From: Metridium senile
Lineage: Eukaryota > Cnidaria > Anthozoa > Actiniaria > Metridiidae
Assembly: GCA_949775045.1 (NCBI GenBank)
Contig: OX459110.1
Location: 3,311,001-3,375,000 of the forward strand
Direction of reading: 5' to 3'
DNA: 64,000 bases
Positions 33,215 to 46,200 of the stretch are shown here, in pieces (positions within the stretch are counted from its first letter, which is position 1; each line of letters begins with the position of its first letter). The notes under the pieces are model-generated. The model made no database searches. It was not told the origin of the DNA and saw nothing but the letters and a program-made list of their open reading frames with translations. The translations under genes were made by a program, and so were the position numbers.

Positions 33215-34600
33215 TAGGAGAGCTGGAGTTGAAAAAGAATTTAAATGCTATACAGTTATAAAAAACCTGCATATAAGAACCAGTGGATTATAATTAAGAA
33301 CTACCTGGCTAAAATTTGCTTTTTAAGCACCAGTCCTGTTAAAAATAGAACCACTTTAGCCTAAAAAAATTTGACTGGTTCTTATATAAAAAGGTTTGAA
33401 AAAATATAAGTTGAGTCTGAAGATGACCAAATTTAAAATCATGCAATACAAGAAAAATGTTTTACAAATGTATGATCAGTTAGTTCTCAATGAGAATACA
33501 TTAATTCATCATTCAGATGCTTCTACATAACAATTTATATAACATAAAAAACACTATATAAGGGAAATTGTTTTTCCTTTGTAAATAAGAACCAGTTAAG
33601 AACCACCTTAGCCTAATTTCGAAAAGCTTTACCTCGAAAAGTAGTGGTTCTTACAGTATGTGTGGTTTTTTACTGTACTATAAATTGGCTTTATTAAAAC
33701 TCGGTCTCTAGCAATAACAAATGCTAAAATATGGAATATAATATGGAATATCAGAAAATGACTTCATCTTTGAACAAAGGGAAATACAGTCATTCGAATG
33801 AGTCATAATATGCAATATAAATATGTCTAGATCTTCAATCGCGTGCATGCAGAAATTGTGGGATATTCATACGAAACATGACCACACTAAGTTTGTAGCT
33901 TCATAACTTTACTCGATTTACATGAAGACTGACACTTCACTGACAGAAGTGGTATACATGTATAGTACATATTAGCATATCTAGGATAAACAATGTCAAT
34001 TCAATACAATAAAGTTCATTAGAATTCTTTGTTCAATTGTTCATCTGTGCATCGTTTGCACAGAAATTCAAGTATTAAACTTATAATTAAAAAAAAAACA
34101 CTCTCACTCACGGTCATCGAATTGGCGATTGCTTTCAAAGCAAGTGGAAAAAGTATATATAAGCTTAACTTTACATGCTAAGTACCCGGTAAGTATAACA
34201 AATTCGTTTTGAAGCACTAAAGGCCATGAAGCATCTAGATTTTAAGCTGATGTTCGATCGATGTTTCATATAGCTATTATTCCACTTCAACCTCCACGCA
34301 AAAAGAAATGATAATTCCAAATAAATAAGGGTCATAGAACAAGAAGATTACAGCAAAAGCCATAGAACAATTTGAAATAATAAAAACTAAGCTCATGATG
34401 TAAAATACCAAAAATGAGCTGCATTTAATAAAATAGCATTGAGTGTAACTATGTATTAAATTCGTAGTACAATACTAATACTAATACGCTTACCTTAGCA
34501 AAACATTGGGGATTAGATAGCCAGAAAACAAGACGTAAAACAATTCAAACTTTATCACTTATTACGATAAGGCTGTAATCATACCAGTAATGGACTCCAA
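33215..34600. other. No gene seen
   Basis: AT-rich. Degenerate AAGAACCA/ACCACTTTAGCC words recur between 33270 and 33670. No exon is visible until the one at 34862. Confidence 0.45.
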
Positions 34601-34861
34601 CCAACATGTAGTTCAAACATTTACCGAGCCCCCTCCCCTCGTGAAATCCTAGTCAAGACCACTTCACCATGTAAAATGATTGGCTGAAAATAACCGTGCC
34701 TGTGATTGGTTGATACCATCGAGGACCATCTCGCCATGCAGGACACTTTGACCACGCTACACAGACTAGCTAGGCAAAAGCGGAAGCACTGACGACCTTT
34801 AATAGAAGACAACAAACTTTCTTTCGCTCCTCTTTCGCCCGCGAAACTAACAGAACAGACG

Positions 34862-37045
34862 ATGTCCATCTCCATTACGGTTGATACCAGCGTGATGGTC
34901 GCAGTTTTAGTAGGAGTTTTAGTCGTTTTCTTGATATGGATGTATTCTATTGGTAAGTAAAGGTCCTAAACACCATCCTAAAGTTATGTACGAGTCAAAT
35001 CCAAAGGTGCCCATCCCCCCCCCCGGGCAAACCCCGGGCATTTGACAAGACTTGGGTTCCGTATAGTGGGGAATTTGACGCCGATTAGCTACTTGAACGG
35101 GCGGGCATTTGACGAGTGTCGGCCATCTTTAAAAATACCCAGAAAGCATTGGAGTCCTAACCACAGGTAGCCCATGATCAGGCAAAAGTCACACGGGAAC
35201 GGAAACGAAAAGCAAAGAATTGATAGATAGTTTTTCCTTGTTATACACCTATCTCAAAAAACGTCAGAAAGAATTGGCGATTGACGAACAGCGATTGCAA
35301 AGGAGCTCTGGGTACTGTTCTTTCACAAGTAAAATTAAATTGACGAAGTATAAATGCTTGTCTTTGTGTTTTAGAGTCGAAAAGTGCAAAGAAAATCCAA
35401 GTTCTTTCAGTTTTTAAGATAGATTTGTGAATTATATCGAGATCCATCTTTCGGTCGTGCAATCACCAATCAAAAATTGCCAATAACCATTCTCTTCTTC
35501 AACGTTTTTTGAAATTTCCCTTCATATTTGATTGTACAAGTTTTGTCTACCATGTTCATGAGACGTCATGTAGTAGAAGGAAGTTTAAGTATTTTCTTTT
35601 CTACTTAAAGTAAAATTTGAGTTTATCACTGACTCGAGCTCGAGGGGCGGGCATTTGACCATTCTGTTGTTTCAATAGTGGGGCATTTGACTGTTCAGTT
35701 TGCCCAGATGGTGGGGAATTTGACCAATTTTTTTTCAAAAAGTCAAATGCCCGGGGGTTTGCCCGGGGGGGGGATGGGCACCTTTGGATTTGACTCGTAC
35801 ATTACACCAGCCTCGATTCAAGCTCAAAAGCGTTTCTACCTGAAGATAATAGTATTTATTTAGTCACTAGAGTGATTTTGCTTCGCTCTGAAAGAAAAAT
35901 GACCATTTAATTATAACTAACCTGACTAACTGCTGATACAGTCGTAGGAGATAGCATTCGACCCTTTTAAGATGGTTGTGTTTGATGACATTTTCCTCGC
36001 TTGTGCAACTTTGTGCTTAGTTGTCTACTGTATAGTACATTATAATAATGACTTTATTAAATGACTTGGCAATTATTAAGAAGGATAAAACAATTGAATT
36101 GCGTCATTTTTACATGACTCGAGGACTAGTATGTATATATAAGATGTAATAAAACGATATATTATTTAAATATAATATATAGTATGGTATGAAATGTCTA
36201 TATCTATCAATTAAAATGTCTCACAGCAAACGGGAGAAAACTGTTCTTGTATCGTTCTGTACGGTATTTTATCTGATACTTTCTTTTATGACGTCGTAGA
36301 TTATAGTTTTGAGTTACAGTTTCAGGGAGTAGATGTGAAAGTTTGCTTTTGTCGGATATTTTGTACATTGAGTTGGACTCAACCTAATATTTATAGTGAG
36401 ATGACCCTTCCTTTTAATAATATTTGTCAGGAGATCAGGAGTTGACTCGTATCGACAACTGTACGTAATATATACAATATTAGCGGTCAATTTGTTTGGG
36501 ATAAAATATTTTGCTTAGTAGCAACTTTTTTCGCGACACGTCATTTATATATTGTCTGCCCGGGAGGGAGGGGGGGGGGGGGGGGGAGGGGACTCCCTTA
36601 GTAAAATGGATAGGGGTGCTCGACGGACGGTTTTGAAAATGACCCTAAAAGGTACGCATAAATTAACTCAGATCCTGATTGAAGACCCTAAAAGGTACGG
36701 CCCCATTTAAAAAAAATTTCAATATGTATAATCTTAAGTTCGAAAACTGTTCGCCCCTAAAAGGTCCGTCGAGCACCCCTATCCATTTTTTAAGGGAGTC
36801 CTCCCCCCCCCCCCCCGGGATTGTCTGCAGGACCCAGCAGGTTTGAACGTTCTGATTGTAGTCAATCACGTCAATTTCGCTCAGTCCAATATCGCGATAA
36901 CGAAACAATAAAAATAAAAAATAAAAATTCTCAGGCATAATATCTATGAAGGACATATACAAACTACAGGAGGACAACCTTTTTGCGATTTATCGTTTAG
37001 ATTTTATCGTTTAGATGACGTCACTTGAAACGAAGAATACATGAC

Positions 37046-37104
<59 letters not shown>

Positions 37105-37114
37105 TTAATAAAGT

Positions 37115-37145
<31 letters not shown>

Positions 37146-37149
37146 AATT

Positions 37150-37223
<74 letters not shown>

Positions 37224-40200
37224 GAAGTGTTTTTAGAGATGATTTAAAGGAGGCCAGATCTTTAACATTTCTTAATATGAGGAGGGAAGAGAGTTCCATT
37301 AATTAATTATGCCTAATATAATAACTATAATAACGTTCTATTCGATCGTTTTTGTAGCTGGTGAGCAAATATTACTGTGGATCGATGCATCACTTTACTC
37401 AATACAAGAAAATTATACAATACAACACAATGCAATAAGCTAATTTGTACCATTGGTTGAAGATAAGTCATACCATTGGTATTCAGGGAGGTAGAAAGAT
37501 TATTCCTGTTGGGGGGGGGGGGGGGGGGGGGGGAATTTTCTTGATGAGAATAATAATTGTACATGTAAGCACCTAGATTATTTGTGTTTAGATGTATGTC
37601 CATATATATCTCAACAATAACCTCCATGTTCTTGACGAGAATAATGATTGTAAGCACCTCGATTATTTGTGTATAGCTAGATGTATGCCAGTTGTATGCC
37701 CATAATATCTCAACGATAACCTCCATGTTCTTGACGAGAATAATCATTTAAATACCTCGATTATTTTTGTTTAGATGCACGTATGCCAATAATATCTGAT
37801 CAATAACCACCAGGTTCTTGACGAGAATAATGTTTGCAAGCACCTCGATTATTTGTGTATAGATGTATGCCAGTAGTATGCCCATAGCACTTCGATTATT
37901 TTTTGTTTAGATGCATTTATTCCCATAATATCTGATCAATAAACTCCAGGATGCCCTCCAGGATACATGTATTCAATTCCGTCTTGGCATGAAACTTATT
38001 GCCTTGAAAAACAATACGAAATACGATACAGTACGTGATGGCTCCGTTCAATGGAACTAGTTTGACCAGATTATGACATAGTGACATACTCGGTTATGAA
38101 GCTGTCATGGCCGACTTAACAACACGCAATATCTTTACCTACTGTACACCTAATTCAACCAATTGTTGCAGCTAAAAACCTAAAGCCTGGTCTACACTAG
38201 CGACTAAAACACCCTTTCCGAGAAACTTTGTCACCCGTGAAGTGAAAAGCCTACAAGCTAGTAGCGCAGGGGACTATGGGTAACCCGGCTATGCACATTT
38301 TATTAGGACACAGGGATTTCATGACCACATTGCTACACTTGTCAATATGTTATTGAGAAATGTCCATTTTGACTTATCAAACAACAATGAAGAAAGGCGT
38401 TCCGAATGCACATTTAGTTTTTGAACTGATCCATGATCCTCTGCGCCACTAGCTTGTCTGCTTTCACGGGTGACAAACTTCCTCGGAAAAGGTGTATACA
38501 CCCATTTCATAAATTGTTGTCACAGCTGAGCAGCTGAGCAGCAAGCATCAAGCCAAGACAGAAATGAATGCTGAATTTGAGCTGGTGATGCATTGAAATC
38601 AGAACTATTATCAATAGAATTCATTGGATTATATTGCAATAAGAATACGTGAAGAAAGTAATTTTGTTATTATAGTGGAACCCCGTTAATCCGGCCACCG
38701 AAGGGACAGCCAAAAATGGCCGTAATAACGGGGTGGCCGTATTACTAAAGTGGGTAAATTTTATAGAAAATGTATTGGAATGCATTTCGTCGGGACCTAA
38801 AAAACTGGCCGCAATAACGGAGTGGCCATATTAAGCTAGTGGCCGTAAGGTGGGGTTCCTTTGTAGTTCTTTTGAAAACAAGACTGAATATTTCAATGCA
38901 TTACCAGCACAAAACCAGCATTCATTTCAGTCTTGGCTTGCTTACAAGATGCGACGACGCTTTTTGAAATAGGTGTACATAAGGACTGACAACATATGCG
39001 ATTTTATTCAGTATCTAAGTTAACATTAAGGCTACGTTTACATGGTACCGGACACATTTTTGACCGGTCAAAAAAACATCCGCTTAGGGGTTCCGTTCAC
39101 ACGGGACCGCGCTAAACGTGCAATAATTTGGACGCCTAACCGGTCAAAACGAAAATATTGTAATGATCGGTTCCGTGTGAACAGCATGTCCATGTCGATC
39201 TTTTGACCGGTCAAAAATTCGTCCGGTCCCGTGTAAACCTAGCCTAAGTGTATTGTTTTCAATTTGTTCTTGTAATCTGCAGTTTCGACCGTGCAAGTGC
39301 GCCTGAAAACATATCTTCTGAACAAAGGTAATATTGCTATTAATAACGATGATGATGATTGTGGTGTTGATGATGATGATGATGATGATGATTGTGGTGA
39401 TGATGATGATGACGATGATGATGATTGTGGTGGCCGGTGATGATGATGATGATGCTGATGATGATTGTGGTGATGATTATGATGATTGTGGTGATGATGA
39501 TAACGATGATGATGATGATTGTGTTGATGATTATGATGATTGTGGTGATGATAATATGATGATAATATGATGATGATGGTGGTGGTGATGATGATAATGA
39601 TGGTGGTGGTGATGATTGTGGTGATGATGATGATGATGATGATGATGATTGTTGTGATAATGGTAGTAATGTGTGGTCAACACTACAACACCACAAAAAC
39701 GTTTTTGACAAAACCGCATCAGAATATCTCTCGATCACCAAACACTACGAACACTACAGCTTTAAAATTCACCACACATGTACACAGCAGCTTTGGAAAA
39801 GCAAACACCGCAGACCGAAGGCATTTACATCACCGCAACACCGCACTTTGAAAACTATTTCACCTCAACCGACACCGCAAGCAATATTCTTTAATACCAT
39901 AAACCCCACAGCATGAAAAATTACATTTAAGCGAGCTTAAAGTTAGCTTAAAGCTATCTTAAAGTATTGCTTTAAACTCCTTTACGTGAACTTTAAGTTT
40001 CGTAAAGTTCAACTTTAAGTCAGCTTTAAGCTGCGATTTAAAGCTGCTTAAAGAGACACGCCCTTTAAGCTGACTTAAAGTTGTTGCTTAAAGTTGCTTA
40101 AAGGGTACTTTAAACTGATGTAGATGTCACTTAAAGTTCCTTAAATCATTGGTTTGAGCATTTCTAGGGGAGCTTAAATGTCACTTAAAGTTCCTTAAAT

Positions 40201-43200
40201 CATTGGTTTGAGCATTTCTAGGGGAGCTTAAATGTCACTTAAAGTTCCTTAAATCATGGGTTTGAGCATTTCTAGGGGAGCTTAAATGTCACTTAAAGTT
40301 CCTTAAATCATTGGTTTGAGCATTTCTAAGGGAGCTTAAATGTCACTTAAAGTTCCTTAAATCATTGGTTTGAGCATTTTTAGGGGAGCTTAAATCGCAC
40401 TTAAAATTCCTAAAATGGATTATTAAAAGTTCAGGCACAGTATTTTTAATCTTTTGCTTTCATGATTCATCCTAAGTAATATACAATAACCACCCTGACC
40501 TAATATTTTATATATTATACAAAACTCTTTAGAAGACATCAAGATTCAAAATACAATTTATTTAATATAATACAACTTTAACTTACAATTGTTGGCATAA
40601 TCACCATACAATATAAATATATTACAATTTCCTTTTGAACATCCAAGCCATTATTTTATGAAGTTCAATAAATAGTGATTTTGCATTTGCCTTTGAAAGA
40701 AACATGACTATTTAGTTCTTAATTGGTTGATAAAAATTAAAAGAAAATATCATGTTTAGAGCCAACTACTAAAATACTGAACATTCTTTCATGGGCAAGT
40801 GAAAACCACTAATGCAATCTAGGCCATGATGGCATCAAGTAACTACAGGTATCAGAATGTTTTACAACTTTCAATTATTATCCAAACTTTTAATTCCCAT
40901 GTGAAATATTATTTCACAGTAGAAAGTGAACAAAGCATTCTGATCTTGGTAGTATATGATGACATAATGCTATTCTAACTCTCTCTATATAAATATTCAA
41001 ATAATTATTTGGTCAAACCTGATGGTCCTTAAGCCAATAATCTTACACACTGATTATATTTGTACTATGCACTATATGACTTTTGACAGACCTCAAATTT
41101 GACTAAATAAACTTTTTACATTTATTTATATTTTAAATATGACATAGATAATGATAAATAGACAATAAATAATATTAAGAGGTTATTACATTGTAAATAT
41201 TTTATCACCAAATCTCTCATTATTGAATGAATAAAATACATTAAACACACACTAAAATGAATGTGAGAAATTTTCAAGCCATATATCAAAATGGAATGTG
41301 GTGATGATGATAAAGTGTAATAATGATAACAGTAATAAGAGTGAATGGTCTGATCCCAGGTGTAATTGATGTGGATGAGGTATGATCGTCCGGGGTAGTG
41401 CAGTCTTGAGAAAGACTGATGGTGTTGGTGACTGACGTTTCAACAACCTGAGCGGAAGTCATCTTCAGAGTAAAGAAACGAAAACGATGTGTCACATCTT
41501 TTCGTTTCTTTACTCTGAAGATGACTTCCGCACAGGTTGTCGAAACGTCAGTCACCAACACCATCAGTCTTTCTCAAGACTGCACTACCCCGGACGATCA
41601 TACCTCATCCACATCGATAACAGTAATATGCATAATAATAATAATAATGATAATAATGGCAAGTAACAGTGTAGATAAATAATATAATAATAGATAAATG
41701 AAATAAGTGACATAGAAAATGATATTTATAAAATTTTTGGTATCTAACGTGCGCTCTGATTGGTTGATGGCCATGTCTATATGAGAGAACAGAATGAAAA
41801 TGACGAAAAAATTTCATAAAATAAATATAAAACGGCCACTTGTGTCTATGTACTGTGATATAAACATGCTGGGAGATGTAGAGCACTCAAGAAGCAAGAG
41901 AAACACTCGCTGTGCTCGTGTTTCTAAGCTTGCTTCTCTCATGCTCTACATCTCCAAGCGTGTTTATACCACAGTACATAGACATGCGCGCTGTTTTATA
42001 TTTCTTAAATAAATAATATATAATATAATGATATGGTTAATGATGTGGAGGATAATGCTGGTGATAATGATTAATATAAATGATAAGTAATATAACGGTG
42101 TACGGTTGTGATAATTCACTATCATGTCTAAATATTATCACCACCGTACACCATCATATTCCTTATCACTTATATTCATCATTATTATTGTCACATTATT
42201 ATTGATAGCATTATCCTTTACATTAACCATATCATTACATTATCTATTATTTAAATATAATTTTCTATGTCACTAAAGTTCATTATTAATCTATTATTAT
42301 ATTTATTCATCTCCACTGTTACTTGCATCATCATCACTAATATCATCAGTATTGTCATTATTAATCATTGTATTAATCTCCACTAACTTTCATCAGTGTT
42401 ATTGTTATCACAACCGGTATTATCAACATTAGTACTAGTATCATGATGGAGATGATGATAATAAGAATGATACTAGTACTAATGTTGATAATACTGGTTG
42501 TGATAACAATAACACTAATAAAAGTGGAGTCTGAGATTAATATAATGATTAATATATATAATAGTGTAGGGTTATGATAATAAAAATGATAGTAATTGAG
42601 ATGATGATGTTAGTAATGACAACAGTGTTAATGGTGATAACACCAGTTGTGATGATGGTTGACAATAAATGATAAAAGTAAGTGGAGATTAATATAATGA
42701 CAAATTGACAATTTTGACAAATTTGTTTGAACATATTGTTATTTCAAATCACAGTCTGGACACCATACCGGTCATGACCGAGATACTTACTGTGCGACTC
42801 ACCGTACCGTAGTCACTTACAAAAACTTTTGATGAATTTTTGACATTTTTTCATCTCAATCGGACCAATAATTTACAGACATCAAAGTTTCTAAAGTCTC
42901 CACCTCTCGATTTAAACTCCACCTCTCGATATAAAAAACTCCACCTCTTGATATAAACGCGTATCTGATTGAGATGAAAAAATGTCAAAAATTAATCAAA
43001 AGTTTTTGTAAGCGACTACGGTACAGTGAGTCGCACAGTAATCAATTAACCTATTCTGTAATTCCTACCAGCTACTAATAATGCTACTATATATATAGAC
43101 ATATTCACTTGTGCCCAGATAGAATACCAGTACTACTTCTTCTTCTTCTTTAGTTAGAACTGTGGATATAAACAATCAAATATTTAGTATAACAATAAAT

Positions 43201-46200
43201 ATTTAGTTCAGTATATTAATTTCAACCATGATGGTTTTGATAGTGTCTTAATTCCGTTAAAATTCTGTTTAAAAGTGAGGAACAAACAATTTTAGGTAAT
43301 GCAGTTTATATAGCAGTTTGAGTTAGATAATATGGTTCAAGGTGCCCCATTGTCATCTTGCCCCCAACTAGTACCATCTTGCCCCCTTACAATGAGTCTG
43401 ACTAAACGTCGAGGGTCGAGGGTCGAGGGTAGATAGTCGAGGGTCGAGGGTAGATAGTCGAGGGTCGAGGGTAGATAGTCGAGGGTCGAGGGTAGATGGT
43501 CGAGGGTCCAAAAAATATTCCCAAGCCTAATGTGATAATTTTAAACAAGAGTTGAATGAAGTGGAGCCATAAATGTACTTGAATGATAGCGTACATCGAC
43601 GAACGAAGACCGCCATGTTTATATTTATATTGGTGCCGCGAGAGACTAGACTCATACACAGGTATCCCGAAATAACATTAACATGAAAAATATCCGAAAC
43701 AATATGGCGGAATAGATAGTAAGAGTGAGTATTTATTTTGTATTCCAATGGCCACAACACAGAACTGCATCCATCCAGATATACCACGGTGTGCTAGGAG
43801 GAGTATTATTCGTCAAAGCTCATCGAATTTACCCAAAACTCCAACTGGTAAGCTTATTTTAATTTTCAACTTACTCTAGCTAACTTAACGAGTTTTTTCT
43901 CATTTAAATTAAACGAAGACTTGAAATTGTCATTGATAGTTGTATTATTTCTGTATTGTGTCTTGGATTTTGATTTTGTGAACTTGTAGGGCCTTATAAT
44001 TAACGGTAGTCCCGAAGTATTGTGTTTTTCGCATAACTTTTGTTCTGATACGATAATGTACAACTATAAGAAGCTTATATTGTCTGAGGCAAGATCAAAA
44101 GTACCAAAGGAGTATTTTTTTTATGTTCTGATCACTATCATATCAGGATTGTAATTCCCCTTGACTGGGATTGTGTAAGGTTTTTGGTTGGGAAAGGGTT
44201 TAATACACTAAGAACAATAGAGTGGCAAAAACATAGATTCCTTTGTGTTTCTTTGTGAGATTTCATTCCCAAGTGAAATCTCAGGCCTAGTTTATACATC
44301 TAATCCGACATGTGCCAAATCTAATCACAACAAAGCAGACCCGGCACTTAATTATCTATTGTATGAATTGTATTCGGCAATTGTGAGATTCGCCATATAT
44401 AAAGAAGGCTTAGTTAGTTGATAACTAAATACCAATAATTAGGCAATACATAGTTAGGGATTTTTTTATTGATATTTGACAAAACAACAAGAAACAAAAC
44501 TGTGACCAACAAGTAGTTTGCTGGCACTACATATTAATGTTTTTCTAAATACCTAATAGAGTACAAATACTAGTCTAGATAATAGTCAAGGTGTAATAGT
44601 CCAATAGAAACAAAAGAAAACAATGGAATAAGAGACTACAAAGTATATATAATATATAATTTAGTTTAACCTCTATTTCACAGGTTAGAGTGGTTCTAAT
44701 TAACCCATGAAACACACTTTAGTGTACCACTCTTTAATGCAATCTAATTCCATTGTGTTCTTTTGTTGTTATTTGACTAACACACTTTAACTAATATACT
44801 TTGTTTCAAATACTGCTATAGAGTGAAGTCATTTAACCGGTGAAATAGATGTTAGACTAATACACCTTAGCAGTCTAGAATTCCGTTGTTTTCTTTTGTG
44901 TCTATTTGACTACACTTTAGCAAGCAATTTCTATTTCACGGATTAAATGCCTTCACTCTATTGTGCTAATTCTATTGCTTGATTAGCACTATTTAGCAGT
45001 AAGTGTTTGTACTCTAATTGCACTTTATTCCATTTTTTTTTTTTTTTTCATTTTATTATGTTTTTACTCCACAAACATTCCAGCTATTCCAACGTGCAAA
45101 CGTCTAATATTATATTTATCTAATATTGATAGGAAACTCTTTGTAAAAGAAAAAACTTACATGTTCAGAATCAAGTCTTCACAAGTGGTGATCTTTAATT
45201 ATTATTTTTCAAGTTTCCAATTTTCATACCTTTGTTTTGAATATTCTATAGACTCTCTTGATAAAAAAGATAAAAATGAATGTGTAAATAGAGAGCTTCA
45301 TGATATAAATGTCATTTGTAGTCTGACATTTTATAATAGTGATAACAAATAATAATAAAAAAACTGCAACATATTCTACTTATTTAATTAGGATGTGCAA
45401 TTCTCCTTTCCGGAATTCATGAGGGGACTGGGAATGAGTGTAGAAATATTAATTTAATTGAGAAACAAACCCCATCACATGAACAACCACACTAAGTTTA
45501 TCAAGTTTTAGAATGATTGGGCAAATACTAGCTTTAAACAATTTGTAAAAATAAGAGAGAATGTATGGTTTTTGTGGACGCTGTCCTTAAACCCCATACA
45601 ATCTCTCTTATTTTTGGGACTTTTAAAAGCCTTATTTTATGCTTTATTTTGTGATAGGGATCATTTTTTAATTAGATTTATTTTAATTTCTACACTCATT
45701 CCCAGTCCCCTCATGAATTCCGGAAAGGAGAATTGCACATCCTAATTAAATAAGTAGAATATGTTGCAGTTTTTTTATTATTATTTGTTATCACTATTAT
45801 AAAATGTCAGACTACAAATGACATTTATATCATGAAGCTCTCTATTTACACATTCATTTTTATCTTTTTTATCAAGAGAGTCTATAGAATATTCAAAACA
45901 AAGGTATGAAAATTGGAAACTTGAAAAATAATAATTAAAGATCACCACTTGTGAAGACTTGATTCTGAACATGTAAGTTTTTTCTTTTACAAAGAGTTTC
46001 CTATCAATATTAGATAAATATAATATTAGACGTTTGCACGTTGGAATAGCTGGAATGTTTGTGGAGTAAAAACATAATAAAATGAAAAAAAAAAAAAATG
46101 GAATAAAGTGCAATTAGAGTACAAACACTTACTGCTAAATAGTGCTAATCAAGCAATAGAATTAGCACAATAGAGTGAAGGCATTTAATCCGTGAAATAG

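Noticed and set aside
32626..35462. Identical 65- and 73-codon frames in the two Harbinger-like elements
   Set aside because: Shared only because the elements are copies; overlapping antisense frames, no domain.
37041..37247. Poly-Asn/poly-Asp frame
   Set aside because: Translated trinucleotide microsatellite.
39334..39851. Poly-Asp, poly-Met, poly-His and poly-Ser frames on both strands
   Set aside because: Translated GAT/GGT microsatellite.
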